Notes: generated by a model from the letters alone, not told the origin. Shown: positions 16,141 to 25,134, numbered from the stretch's first letter. The stretch: DNA of 41,454 nucleotides from JAQBYK01 sp964499425 (GCA_964499425.1 CAZCLD010000006.1:1-41454), one strand, 5' to 3'. Translations and numbers: made by a program.

Positions 16141-16655
16141 TTAGATGAATTCTCATAAGCCGAGTTTTGTCGAGGTGATCATCTATCTTTGGTTGTTTGG
16201 CTGACCCTGATGGGTCCACGTTTTACAACTCTTGCAGTGGGAAGATCTAATCTACATTTGGTGGAAGATAGATCTTTCCATCCCACCTTGCACCTCCTAG
16301 GGTTTACCACCTCCCTCATAAATGTGGGAGACCCACCTGAGGTGGGCTTTTCACCTTTGGGTAGCAATAGGGTTTTCCTAAACTTTTGTTGAGATTTGCT
16401 GTGCCTGACCGGCACAAATCTCTCGAAAGTTTTCCTTCGCCTCCGCCAATGTTCGCGGAGCTCACATCGGCTATGGCTACGGATCGGAAAACTCGCTACT
16501 TAGTATAGTCTCTGTGGCACTTTCCCTTCCTTAAGCCTTTTAATCGGACTTAGGTGGCTCGCTGTTAGCGGCTAGGATTTACCGTGGTGCTCGGACTTTC
16601 CTCTACAAGTTGCGAAAAATCGTCAACTCATAGCGATCACTCAAACTCATCCAAG
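16141..16655 (-). ncRNA. rnpB: RNase P RNA (bacterial, enlarged)
   Basis: Catalytic RNA that trims tRNA 5' leaders. On the minus strand the conserved blocks appear in order: GAGGAAAGTCCGAGCACC near 16600, GGAAAGTGCCACAGAGA near 16520, AAAGGTGAAAAG near 16355, GGTAAACCC and GCAAGG near 16300, and the 3' block CGACAAAACTCGGCTTATGAG near 16160. Helix P1 closes the ends: 16654-16644 pairs with 16151-16141. P2 (GAGTGATC with GATCAC) and a P3 hairpin (AGTTG/CAACT) are visible. At about 515 nt it is longer than the usual 350-420. Much of the excess is in the P12 area, including a stem of eight base pairs plus a TGCC/GGCA extension at 16422-16391. It has its own promoter. Confidence 0.95.
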
Positions 16656-16665
16656 AGCAGGCGTT

Positions 16666-16693
16666 ATTATAGTGTTTATGTTCAATTTTGCAA
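16666..16693 (-). promoter_or_regulatory. promoter of rnpB
   Basis: -35 TTGCAA (16693-16688), 16-base spacer, perfect -10 TATAAT (16671-16666), about ten bases before the P1 helix of RNase P RNA. The -10 context CACTATAATAACGCC is identical over 15 bases to that of ftsH. Confidence 0.75.
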
Positions 16694-16796
16694 TCAATTA
16701 TTGGCTTATTCTCGCTAAAATGGCATCTTGCTAATTGTAACGACATGTTGTAGCTTGCGTATTATAAGTCTGGTATTTAATTGCTAATTTTCTCCT

Positions 16797-18794
16797 ATGT
16801 TTAACCGATTTTTGGCCTCAAGTGTTGCTTTTGTTCTATTCTTTTCACTATTTGCTCAGAATTTGAGCTTTGCTTTAAATCCTTTTGCCATTGGATTGTC
16901 TTTTAGATCCGAAATTGAATCTCCAAATGCATTTACTGTGTTTGATTTGAAAAATTTTGTTGTAGACGCCTGGTACGAAGATGATAGTGTTTTTGATTTA
17001 CCTGATAATGCTCAACTGATTGTCCAAGATGGTGATGTACAGTTGTTTGCTGTGCTAACAAATGAGGAGGGAGAAGAAATAGATAGGAGAGAATTGTATT
17101 TGGACCATCCTTACCTTGAGCTTACGGAGGGAGGAAAAAAATTATTGGTTACTTACAATGCTTTGGATTTGATGGAAAATGGTGTGAATACTGCGTCTGG
17201 TGTATATAAGTTTGAGATTGTTGATGGTAATAATGATGATGAAATTGTAGCTCAAAGCAATTTTTTCATCGCTAAACCACCGGCTGTTGATAAGATTAAT
17301 CTTGATAGAAAGATTGCGAAAAAGGGGATGGAAGTCCGTTTTAATTTAGAATCTACTGAGGAAACTGTGCCGTATGTTCCTCTTTCTTACGCCTACCCTG
17401 GATTGGATTTGACCAACAGGGATTATTTGCCTGATGATACTGATATAACTGTCTATGATGAAGAAATTAATCTGGTTGCTAGCTTGAAAAGCTCTGATAT
17501 TTCCTGGAATTCTGATGGCACTTATAGCTATTTTGCAGATGATGGTGATGGGGAGTTTATGTTGATGGTTACTAATCGTTTGGGAGATAGTTTTACTGAT
17601 GACTTTACTGTTGAAAAGGCTTATGTGATGGATATTTTGGTGGATCCTAATCCGGCATCTTTGGGTGATGTGATTGGGTTTAATCTATCTTATATGGATG
17701 AGCTTTCGTTTGAATTGCCGATTGTATCTGGTTCTCCTTTTGATGTTGAAGGTAATATTGTTTGGGAGAATTTTGATGAGGAATTCCTTTATAAGTTTGT
17801 GATTTATGAGAAGGCTGAGGAAGTGTCTTTGGTTGATACTAAATATCTTTACATAAATAATGCAGACACCGAAATTGAGCCTTATGATTTTATTGATACG
17901 GAGATTGATACTGTAGTTTCTAATCTAAAAGCTGGCCAGGAATATATAGCTCAGATTCAGCTTGAAACCCCAGATCAATCATTTGTGTTAGGGAGAAGTG
18001 ATTTTAAGTTGAATGAAGCTAAGCCGGCAAAAGAGGTGGCTGAGGCTTTTGTATTACCTGGTGAGGAGAAAGAGCTGTTTATGGTGGCTGCTGATGAGGC
18101 TATGATGGAAGCTGCTGATGAGGCTGCCGATGAGGCTATAGTGGATGATGCCGAAGATGATCCTGTCCAGATTTCCATACGATGTATGGATGTATTTGAA
18201 GATTACTGGGCTTATTCAATAATTAATGCCTTGCTTGATATTGGCAATTATCCGATTCAGATAGAAGAGGGTGGGTTTGTTTGTCGTCCTCTTCAAGATG
18301 TTTCTAGGAAACAATTTACTGCATGGTTGCTTAAGGCTTATAGGCCTGAGGATTTTGCAAAAGTTGCAGATATGAATATTGATGATGTGCACGTGCCTTT
18401 TCCTGATTTGGATATAGATGATCCTTATACTCCTTATATCGCTAGGGCAGCTGAATTAGATATTATTCATGGCCATCCGGATGGGACTTTTAGGCCTGAT
18501 TTGCAAATAAATAGAGCTGAGGTTTTGAAGATTTTGCTAAGATCTTCTGAACTTTTCGAAGGTCTTGATGATGAATTACTTGATTTGGAATTAAATCATC
18601 CTGGGAGTGAGCCGGTTGAGCGCTTTAGTGATGTGTATGATGATCAATGGTACTATTCTTATCTCTACTTTGGTGTTGTAAATGAGATTATTGAGGGATA
18701 TCAAGATGGTAGTGCGAAGATGGAACAAGGCATTATATTTGGTGAAGCTGCCAAAATCTTGTATTTGGCGCAGAAATTGCAGGGGATCGTTTAG
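16797..18794 (+). CDS. exported S-layer-homology (SLH) domain protein
   Basis: 665 residues. Signal peptide at 1-27 (hydrophobic stretch, then LSFA). Residues about 30-430 are beta-rich, with repeated short Ig-like or cohesin-like segments (for example VDPNPASLGDVIGFNLSY). An acidic Ala/Asp/Glu linker with repeated ADEA units is at about 430-458. Three SLH units follow: about 461-520, 532-585 (with GHPDGTFRPDLQINRAEVLKILLRS) and 608-663. SLH modules bind cell-wall polymers, so the protein is probably anchored on the surface as an S-layer or S-layer-associated protein. A weak TATTAT lies about 45 bases upstream and no Shine-Dalgarno sequence is seen. It is divergent from rnpB and overlaps the ftcD end by four bases. 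Confidence 0.88.
   Translation: MFNRFLASSVAFVLFFSLFAQNLSFALNPFAIGLSFRSEIESPNAFTVFDLKNFVVDAWYEDDSVFDLPDNAQLIVQDGDVQLFAVLTNEEGEEIDRRELYLDHPYLELTEGGKKLLVTYNALDLMENGVNTASGVYKFEIVDGNNDDEIVAQSNFFIAKPPAVDKINLDRKIAKKGMEVRFNLESTEETVPYVPLSYAYPGLDLTNRDYLPDDTDITVYDEEINLVASLKSSDISWNSDGTYSYFADDGDGEFMLMVTNRLGDSFTDDFTVEKAYVMDILVDPNPASLGDVIGFNLSYMDELSFELPIVSGSPFDVEGNIVWENFDEEFLYKFVIYEKAEEVSLVDTKYLYINNADTEIEPYDFIDTEIDTVVSNLKAGQEYIAQIQLETPDQSFVLGRSDFKLNEAKPAKEVAEAFVLPGEEKELFMVAADEAMMEAADEAADEAIVDDAEDDPVQISIRCMDVFEDYWAYSIINALLDIGNYPIQIEEGGFVCRPLQDVSRKQFTAWLLKAYRPEDFAKVADMNIDDVHVPFPDLDIDDPYTPYIARAAELDIIHGHPDGTFRPDLQINRAEVLKILLRSSELFEGLDDELLDLELNHPGSEPVERFSDVYDDQWYYSYLYFGVVNEIIEGYQDGSAKMEQGIIFGEAAKILYLAQKLQGIV
18087..18145 (+). 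repeat. coding micro-repeat (GCTGATGAGGCT-like units)
   Basis: Three near copies of GCTGATGAGGCT/GCCGATGAGGCT, encoding A-D-E-A units in the linker before the SLH domains. Such repeats can expand or contract by slippage. Confidence 0.6.
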
Positions 18795-20287
18795 ATTTTG
18801 CCCTCAACTAGCTTCTCAATGACTTCCGTTTTCTTATGTAGAGATGAGAGCATTTTTTTGCAGCTATCTGTCATATCTTTAACTGCTTTTTTGCTGGTCA
18901 TCTCTTTGAGGTTGATTCTCACGTTAAGTATTGCTCCTTTGACAGCTGCTTCAACGAGATGGAGGGCAACGCCTATGTCGGTAATGGCGTTTGGGTTACC
19001 ACTCTGTGCAAGAGTCTTTAGAGGGTCTAGAAGCTTTAGTGCTGTCTCGGCTGTTTCTAGTGGTGTTTGAGCAGCTTGTTTTAGAGCTTTTTGTATAGTT
19101 GCTGGCTTTCCTTCTTTGTATGCTTTTCCCACAAGTTTATAGGCCTCTGCGTCTTCATCTATCAATTTGTAAAGTTTGTTGCGGAGATCTTCTGTCTTGA
19201 TGACTTCTTTTTCCATTTGTGCGTGTACTTTCTTGTATTTGTCGCGAGCGAGGGTTAGATTTGCGACCATTGAGCTTAAAGCTGCTGCAAGTGAGCCTGC
19301 TAGTGCTGAAACTGAGCCACCTCCAGGGATAGGTTTCTTTGAGGCAACAGTTTCGATGAATTCGTCTAAATACTGTCTGCCTTTGGTCATCTTTTTTGCC
19401 AGAATGTTTTCTAGAATTTGCTTATTCTTGAAGTCATTTATTTGAAGATAGTATTTTGCTGCTCTTACCAGTGCTGCTTCTGGTATTAGGCCTATTACTT
19501 CGCTTTCTAGGACATGAACACCATATCTTTGTGCCTCTCTTTTGATTGCTTCAAAGACGTGATGAACATTACTTTCCTTGTAGTTGGTGAGATTCATTGA
19601 AACTTGTACGATGCCACGGTCTTCTAGCTCAAATCCCATGGCTTTTACATTCTTGAATCCGCCTGTTTTAAAACGTACGGTTTTTGCTATAGCTTTGGCT
19701 ATTTTGAGGTCGTTCGTAGCGAGATTTACGTTGTATGCGACTAATGGTGGCCGCGCTCCTACTCCAGTGATTCCAGCTTTTCCTAGTTTTGCGGGACCAA
19801 AATCTGGTTTTCGTTTGGGGTCTTTTCCAATTTCTTTCTTGATGCCTTCATATTGCCCTCTTCGTACGTCTGCGAGATTTTGTCTCTCAGGTTTACGAGC
19901 GGCATCTTCATAAAGATAAATTGGGACTTTTAGTTCTTTTCCAATACGTTCGCCTAATTCTTCTGCGTACTTTATGCACTCTGACTTTTTTACCCCTTTA
20001 ATTGGCACTAAAGGGCATACATCAGTTGCCCCCATGCGGGGATGTTCTCCTTTGTGTTTGTCTAAATCAATCAGCTCTGCGGCTTTTTTTATTGCTTGAA
20101 AAGCAGCCTCAAGCACTGGTTTTGGCTCTCCTGCGAAGGTCACTACTGATCTGTTGTGAGCAGGATCGCTTTCGTAGTCGAGTAAGAACACACCAGGGAC
20201 ATCTGTAATTGCTTTCAAAATTTTGTCTATCTTCTTTTGATCGCGGCCTTCAGAGAAGTTAGGTATACATTCTATTATTTTTTTCAT
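18791..20287 (-). CDS. ftcD: bifunctional glutamate formimidoyltransferase / formimino-THF cyclodeaminase
   Basis: 498 residues. Residues 1-300 are the formiminotransferase: the ECIPNFSEGRD start and KGEHPRMGATDVCPLVPI containing H82, which coincides in number with the catalytic His82 of pig FTCD. Residues about 305-498 are the cyclodeaminase (KPIPGGGSVSALAGSLAAALSSMVANLT). The fused enzyme moves the formimino group of formiminoglutamate, the HutI product after ring opening, to tetrahydrofolate. It then releases ammonia to give 5,10-methenyl-THF. Many bacteria have these as separate genes or use HutG/HutF instead; here they are fused as in animals. The gene is divergent from hutH with a 40-base gap, which suggests joint regulation. 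Confidence 0.95.
   Translation of the reverse strand: MKKIIECIPNFSEGRDQKKIDKILKAITDVPGVFLLDYESDPAHNRSVVTFAGEPKPVLEAAFQAIKKAAELIDLDKHKGEHPRMGATDVCPLVPIKGVKKSECIKYAEELGERIGKELKVPIYLYEDAARKPERQNLADVRRGQYEGIKKEIGKDPKRKPDFGPAKLGKAGITGVGARPPLVAYNVNLATNDLKIAKAIAKTVRFKTGGFKNVKAMGFELEDRGIVQVSMNLTNYKESNVHHVFEAIKREAQRYGVHVLESEVIGLIPEAALVRAAKYYLQINDFKNKQILENILAKKMTKGRQYLDEFIETVASKKPIPGGGSVSALAGSLAAALSSMVANLTLARDKYKKVHAQMEKEVIKTEDLRNKLYKLIDEDAEAYKLVGKAYKEGKPATIQKALKQAAQTPLETAETALKLLDPLKTLAQSGNPNAITDIGVALHLVEAAVKGAILNVRINLKEMTSKKAVKDMTDSCKKMLSSLHKKTEVIEKLVEGKI
20249..20278 (+). promoter_or_regulatory. possible promoter of the hutHUI operon
   Basis: -35 TTCAGA (20249-20254), 18-base spacer, -10 TATTAT (20273-20278), inside the 5' end of ftcD, about 45 bases before the hutH start. 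Only moderately similar to consensus. Confidence 0.3.
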
Positions 20288-20317
20288 AATTTTATGTTAG
20301 AGTTTTAGCACTTTTTT

Positions 20318-20324
20318 AGGGAGG
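20318..20324 (+). promoter_or_regulatory. strong Shine-Dalgarno sequence of hutH
   Basis: AGGGAGG, three bases before ATG 20328. It is one of the few clear ribosome binding sites in the window and fixes the hutH start. Confidence 0.7.
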
Positions 20325-20327
20325 AAT

Positions 20328-21857
20328 ATGAAAACACTTGAATTAACAGGGGATAACTTAACTTTAGAGAATATTGAAGAAGTTGCAAGAGGTTTTCGGG
20401 TAGTCAAGCTTTCTGCTAGGGCAATTTCAAATGTGAAGAAGTCGCGCAAAATTGTTAAGGACTGTGTAGAGGGGAAAGACACCCATTATGGGCTTAATAC
20501 TGGATTTGGTGATCTCTGTGATGTAAAAATTTCCTCTAAAGATCTTAGGAAATTGCAATCAAATTTAATACGTAGTCATTCAGTTGGAGTTGGGGATTTT
20601 TTGTCGCGGGAAGTTGTGCGTGGGGTCATGCTTATAAGAATAAATACCTTGATACAGGGGAATTCGGGGGTTCGATTGAAACTTGTGCAGTTATTGGTGG
20701 ATTTTTTGAATAAGGGTGTACATCCGGCTATCCCGGCGCAGGGATCGGTTGGTTCCAGCGGGGATTTGGCGCCTTTGGCGCACATGTCGTTGCCTTTAAT
20801 TGGAGAAGGAGATGTTTTTGTTGATGATAAGATGATAAGTACCGAAAAGGCTTTGAAAAAATTCGGGCTTAAGTCCATTGAGCTTAGGGCAAAAGAGGGG
20901 GTGGCCTTGATTAATGGGACTGCGGTCATGTGTGCCGTGGGTGTTTTGGCTTTGTTAGATGCGGAGAGGTTGCTGAAAATGGCGGATATCTCTGGGGCTA
21001 TGAGTCTTGAGGCTTTGAAGGGGGTTGATGGATTCTTGAGAAAAGAAATTCATGAGATGAGGCCACATAAAGGACAAATTGATTCTGCTGCAAATATGCG
21101 AAAATTGATTAAAGGTAGTGGGATTCTGGCTGAGTATAGACATTCTGGTAAGGTGCAAGACGCTTATTCGATTCGGTGTATGCCACAGGTACATGGGGCG
21201 AGTCGAGATTCTTTTGCTCATGTAAGGGAGGCGCTTGAAATTGAGGTTAACTCTGTTACTGATAATCCTCTTGTTATCCCTGAAACAGGCGAAATACTGT
21301 CTGGTGGGAATTTTCATGGTCAGCCTATTGCATTTGTAATGGATTTTTTGGGAATTGCTCTGGCTGAAGTTGCAAATATAGCTGAATCTCGTGTTTCGCG
21401 ATTGATTAATTCTAGGTATTCGGATTTACCTCCTTTTTTGGTGCAGGATAGCGGTCTCAATTCTGGGTTTATGGTTGCTCAATATACGGTTGCGGCTCTT
21501 GTTTCAGAGAACAAGGTGCTTTGTCATCCGGCGAGTGTGGATAGTATCCCCACATGTGCTGGGCAGGAAGATCATGTGAGCATGGGAACTATTGCTGCAA
21601 GGAAGGCTCGTGAGATTGTTAAGAATGTTACCACTGTAATCGCGATTGAATTTATGGCTGCAACGCAGGGATTGGATTTTCTTGATCCTCTAAGGTCCAG
21701 TAAGCCACTTGAGGCTGTGCGTAAGGTGATACGTAAGGATGTTCGAAATTTGAAGGAAGATAGAAGAATGGATTTGGATATTGCTGCGGTGGTAGAGTTG
21801 ATGAAGGAGAGGAAGATAATTGAGACTGTAGAAAAAATTGTTGGAAATTTGTTATAA
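20328..21857 (+). CDS. hutH: histidine ammonia-lyase
   Basis: 509 residues, the standard length. It removes ammonia from L-histidine to give urocanate, using an MIO group made by self-cyclisation of an Ala-Ser-Gly triplet. Here the triplet is Ser143-Ser144-Gly145 in GSVGSSGDLAPLAH (codons TCC AGC GGG at 20754-20762), an unusual first residue. Other active-site features are normal: Y54 in YGLNTGFG, the SH pair in IRSHSVGVG typical of histidine rather than tyrosine or phenylalanine lyases, NPL, GNFHGQPIA and GQEDHVSMG. It is the first gene of hutH-hutU-hutI, with two bases between each pair of genes. Confidence 0.95.
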   Translation: MKTLELTGDNLTLENIEEVARGFRVVKLSARAISNVKKSRKIVKDCVEGKDTHYGLNTGFGDLCDVKISSKDLRKLQSNLIRSHSVGVGDFLSREVVRGVMLIRINTLIQGNSGVRLKLVQLLVDFLNKGVHPAIPAQGSVGSSGDLAPLAHMSLPLIGEGDVFVDDKMISTEKALKKFGLKSIELRAKEGVALINGTAVMCAVGVLALLDAERLLKMADISGAMSLEALKGVDGFLRKEIHEMRPHKGQIDSAANMRKLIKGSGILAEYRHSGKVQDAYSIRCMPQVHGASRDSFAHVREALEIEVNSVTDNPLVIPETGEILSGGNFHGQPIAFVMDFLGIALAEVANIAESRVSRLINSRYSDLPPFLVQDSGLNSGFMVAQYTVAALVSENKVLCHPASVDSIPTCAGQEDHVSMGTIAARKAREIVKNVTTVIAIEFMAATQGLDFLDPLRSSKPLEAVRKVIRKDVRNLKEDRRMDLDIAAVVELMKERKIIETVEKIVGNLL

Positions 21858-21859
21858 AT

Positions 21860-23548
21860 ATGAAAAGAAGACCACTTCATTTGAGGGAGAAACCAAAAGG
21901 AAATGTTCGTGCCAAGACTGGCTCTGTGCTGCGTTGTAAATCTTGGGAAGCGGAAGCTGCTTTAAGAATGCTTGAAAATAATATTGATCCGCGAGTTGCA
22001 CTTATCCCTGATGAGTTGATTGTTTATGGTGGAGCAGGGCGGGCTGCTCGTAATTGGCGAGAATACAATACCATTGTGAAGTCTCTCAAAAGTCTCGCAC
22101 CGGATGAAACTATGCTTGTGCAGTCTGGGAAAGCAGTGGGAGTGCTTCGTACATATGAGCACGCACCTCGAGTGTTGATAGCTAATTCTAATATTGTGCC
22201 AGCATGGAGTACTCAAGAAAACTTTGATGAGTATGATCGGCTTGGTTTGACGATGTATGGGCAGATGACTGCCGGTAGTTGGATTTATATCGGTACTCAA
22301 GGCATTCTCCAAGGGACTTATGAAACTTTTGCGGCTTTAGCTGATAGATACTTTGGAGGAACTTTAAAGGGTCGGTGGGTTGTGACCGGTGGTTTGGGTG
22401 GAATGAGCGGTGCCCAACCCCATTCTGTGACTATGAATGAGGGAGTTGCTTTGATTATTGAGTCTATTGGAGAGAGAGTTGCTCAAAAAGTGAAAGAGGG
22501 TTATTTGGACAAGATGACTGATGATTTTGATGAGGCAGTTTCAATGGTTAAGGATGCTGTCAAGAATGGGGAAGCTTTGTCTGTTGGATTGGTCGGGAAT
22601 ACAGCTACTGTTTTACCCAAGTTGGTGAGCAAAGGGATGATTCCTGACATAGTGACTGATCAAACTTCTGCGCATGATCTAATGAGTTATTGGCCAGAGG
22701 GGGATATTGAGAAAGCCAAGAAAATGCAAATTTCAAACCCAAAGGAATTTCAAAAAGGTGCGCTTAAAGCGATTGTGAAGCACACTAAAGCTATTTTGGA
22801 TATGCAAAAAAAAGGTGCGATTGCTTTTGATTATGGAAATAATCTGCGTGGTCAAGCGGAGCTAGGGGGGTTGAAGATTAGAGATGCGAAGGGAGATTTC
22901 TTATATCCGGGATTTGTGCCTGCTTATATTCGTCCACTTTTCTGTGAGGGGAAAGGCCCTTTTCGTTGGGCGGCACTTTCTGGTGACCCGAATGATATTC
23001 TTAGAATCGATGAGGAATTGCTCAAAACTTTTCCAAAAGATATAGCTTTGAAAAGGTGGATAACTTTGGCGCAGGAGAAAGTGCCATTTATTGGTTTGCC
23101 TACTCGTGTTTGTTGGCTTGGATATGGTGATAGGGCCAAGTTTGGTTTAAAGATTAATGAATTGGTTCGCAAAGGAGTTGTGAAGGGGCCTATTGTAATT
23201 GGTAGAGATCATTTGGATTGTGGTTCTGTGGCATCTCCTAATCGTGAAACTGAAGGAATGAAGGATGGAAGTGATGCAATTGCCGACTGGCCGCTTTTAA
23301 ACGCTCTTGCGAATACTGCTTGTGGAGCAGACTGGATTTCTATTCATAATGGTGGGGGAGTGGGTATTGGTAATTCAACCCATGCTGGTATGGTGGTTGT
23401 GGCTACTGGGACTAAGGAAAAGGCGTTGAGACTTGAGAGAGTACTTACATCTGACCCTGGGCTTGGTATTATGAGGCACGCAGATGCGGGGTATAAGAAA
23501 GCAAAAGATGTTGCCGCGAAAAAGAAGGTGAAGATTCCTAATTTATAA
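21860..23548 (+). CDS. hutU: urocanate hydratase (urocanase)
   Basis: 562 residues, the usual length. It converts urocanate to 4-imidazolone-5-propionate with a tightly bound NAD+ acting as an electrophile. Conserved segments seen: YGGAGRAARNW near the start, VLIANSNIVPAW, a GGLGGMSGAQP nucleotide-binding loop, the RVCWLGYGDRAK segment carrying the active-site Cys, then GRDHLDCGSVASPNRETEGMKDGSDAIADWPLLNAL and HNGGGVGIGNSTHAG. The last motif differs slightly from the common LHHGGGVGMGFSQHSG form. The ATG lies two bases after the hutH stop, so translation is probably coupled. Confidence 0.95.
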   Translation: MKRRPLHLREKPKGNVRAKTGSVLRCKSWEAEAALRMLENNIDPRVALIPDELIVYGGAGRAARNWREYNTIVKSLKSLAPDETMLVQSGKAVGVLRTYEHAPRVLIANSNIVPAWSTQENFDEYDRLGLTMYGQMTAGSWIYIGTQGILQGTYETFAALADRYFGGTLKGRWVVTGGLGGMSGAQPHSVTMNEGVALIIESIGERVAQKVKEGYLDKMTDDFDEAVSMVKDAVKNGEALSVGLVGNTATVLPKLVSKGMIPDIVTDQTSAHDLMSYWPEGDIEKAKKMQISNPKEFQKGALKAIVKHTKAILDMQKKGAIAFDYGNNLRGQAELGGLKIRDAKGDFLYPGFVPAYIRPLFCEGKGPFRWAALSGDPNDILRIDEELLKTFPKDIALKRWITLAQEKVPFIGLPTRVCWLGYGDRAKFGLKINELVRKGVVKGPIVIGRDHLDCGSVASPNRETEGMKDGSDAIADWPLLNALANTACGADWISIHNGGGVGIGNSTHAGMVVVATGTKEKALRLERVLTSDPGLGIMRHADAGYKKAKDVAAKKKVKIPNL

Positions 23549-23550
23549 TA

Positions 23551-24729
23551 ATGAAATCTCTTTTAATCAAAAATTGTGGGCAGCTTCTGACCATGCGAGG
23601 TAAGGGACTTGGGATGATCAAAAATGGGTTTGTTTATTGTGAAGATGGAGAGGTAGTCAAAGTTGGTAAGGGACGGGCTCCGAGGGCAGATAAGACGATT
23701 GATGCTGAGGGGAAAGTTGTGATGCCAGGTTTGATTGATTGTCATACTCACGCGGTTTTTGCGGGATCAAGAGCGAATGAGTTTAAGATGAAGCTTGAGG
23801 GCAAGTCATATCTTGACATTCTAAAGTCTGGCGGAGGGATTCATAGTACTGTTAAGGCTACAAGGAAGGCTACTAAGGCTGAGCTTCTCACGGGTGTTCT
23901 TGGTCATCTTAAAGATATGCGCAAATATGGAGTTACGACTGTTGAGATAAAAAGTGGTTATGGTCTTGATTTAAAGACAGAGCTTAAGATCTTGGAAGTA
24001 GCAAAAGAGGCCGGGAAAAAGCAGCCAGTGAGTGTAATGACAACATTTTTGGGGGCTCATACTTCTCCTCGGGGAGAAAGTTCGCGCAAATATCTGAAAT
24101 TTGTGATGAATGAAGTTTTACCTAATGTTGAGGCTGATTTTGTAGACGTCTTTTGTGAGAAGGGTGCATTTACATTGAGACAGTCGCGCAAATTTCTCAA
24201 AAAAGCGAAGGCAATGGGTTTCAAATTAAAGATTCATGCTGAGCAAATCAATCGACTAGGTGGGGCAAAGATGGCGGCCAAACTGGGGGCGGTTAGTTGT
24301 GATCACTGTGATCGTTTGTCGAAAGGGGATATCAAAAAACTGGCGCAGACTGATACTGTTGCGGTGCTTTTACCTATAGTTCCACTATATACTCGTGAAG
24401 ATGTTTATGCTGATGGTCGTGCATTGATTGATGCGGGCATAAAGGTTGCTATTTCGACTGATTTCAATCCCGGTTCTGCTCCTTCCAAAAATATATATTT
24501 GGCGATAAGTTTGGCTTGTTTAGAAATGGGTTTAACTGTGGAGGAATCTCTGAGAGGAGTTACGGTGAATGCGGCCAAGGCCTTGGCTCTTAATGATCGA
24601 GGGGTTTTAGCTAAGGGAAAAAGGGCGGATATTGTTTTGATGAGTACTGAAGATTATCAGGAGATCCCTTATTTTGTTGGAGAGAACTTGGTGAAGAAAG
24701 TTTTCGTTGGAGGAAGAGGTAGACTCTGA
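23551..24729 (+). CDS. hutI: imidazolonepropionase
   Basis: 392 residues of the amidohydrolase superfamily. It opens the ring of 4-imidazolone-5-propionate to formiminoglutamate, which the divergent FtcD then uses. Metal-binding H65-T-H67 is in DCHTHAVFAGSRANEF. Further ligands are expected in KIHAEQIN and in STDFNPGSAPS, all present. The start is two bases after the hutU stop. It ends in TGA, which is one of the pieces of evidence that TGA is a true stop in this genome, since reading through would run far into the next, oppositely oriented gene. Confidence 0.95.
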   Translation: MKSLLIKNCGQLLTMRGKGLGMIKNGFVYCEDGEVVKVGKGRAPRADKTIDAEGKVVMPGLIDCHTHAVFAGSRANEFKMKLEGKSYLDILKSGGGIHSTVKATRKATKAELLTGVLGHLKDMRKYGVTTVEIKSGYGLDLKTELKILEVAKEAGKKQPVSVMTTFLGAHTSPRGESSRKYLKFVMNEVLPNVEADFVDVFCEKGAFTLRQSRKFLKKAKAMGFKLKIHAEQINRLGGAKMAAKLGAVSCDHCDRLSKGDIKKLAQTDTVAVLLPIVPLYTREDVYADGRALIDAGIKVAISTDFNPGSAPSKNIYLAISLACLEMGLTVEESLRGVTVNAAKALALNDRGVLAKGKRADIVLMSTEDYQEIPYFVGENLVKKVFVGGRGRL

Positions 24730-24732
24730 TTT

Positions 24733-25134
24733 TTACTCATTCGTTTCAGTTTCATAATATATCGGCTCTCCTCCGTCTTTGCATTTGGCGCTGTTTTTGC
24801 TGATCAATGCGGTTGCCTCTTCGTTGTTTTCGTATTTTTTTAGGATGTTGATCATGGTTGCGTCGTCCTCGACTGGTAAATACCACTTTGCGTACATTTC
24901 GTTGAGTCTCACTTCTGCAATTTCTGGTTGAAGTAAGAGAGTATCATCTTTGAATATTTCACAAGTGAAGTCGGTATTGGCGTTTACGAAAGCTGAAAAA
25001 TACTCCGTTTCTGATTCGAGGACTTTGTTTCTGAAATTGCAGCTCTTAAAACTAAGGAGAAGAATAATTATGATGATGATCGCAATTATTATTCCAATGA
25101 TTTTGCCCTTTTTGTTCCCTCCTTCTTCTTCCAT
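24733..25134 (-). CDS. membrane-anchored protein of unknown function
   Basis: 133 residues. An acidic and basic tip (1-9) is followed by an Ile-rich membrane helix (about 10-28) and an external domain of about 100 residues. The external domain contains three Cys (in KSCNF, FTCEIF and AKCKD), so a disulfide is possible. No known family recognised. The sequence after the helix is compatible with a signal anchor facing out. It lies downstream of the terminator of the TPR gene and converges with hutI with a gap of three bases; its own promoter is not clear. Confidence 0.65.
   Translation of the reverse strand: MEEEGGNKKGKIIGIIIAIIIIIILLLSFKSCNFRNKVLESETEYFSAFVNANTDFTCEIFKDDTLLLQPEIAEVRLNEMYAKWYLPVEDDATMINILKKYENNEEATALISKNSAKCKDGGEPIYYETETNE

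Noticed and set aside
16179..16415. Open frames on both strands inside the rnpB region (also 16189-16392)
   Set aside because: They fall within RNase P RNA, whose conserved blocks and P1 pairing are clear.
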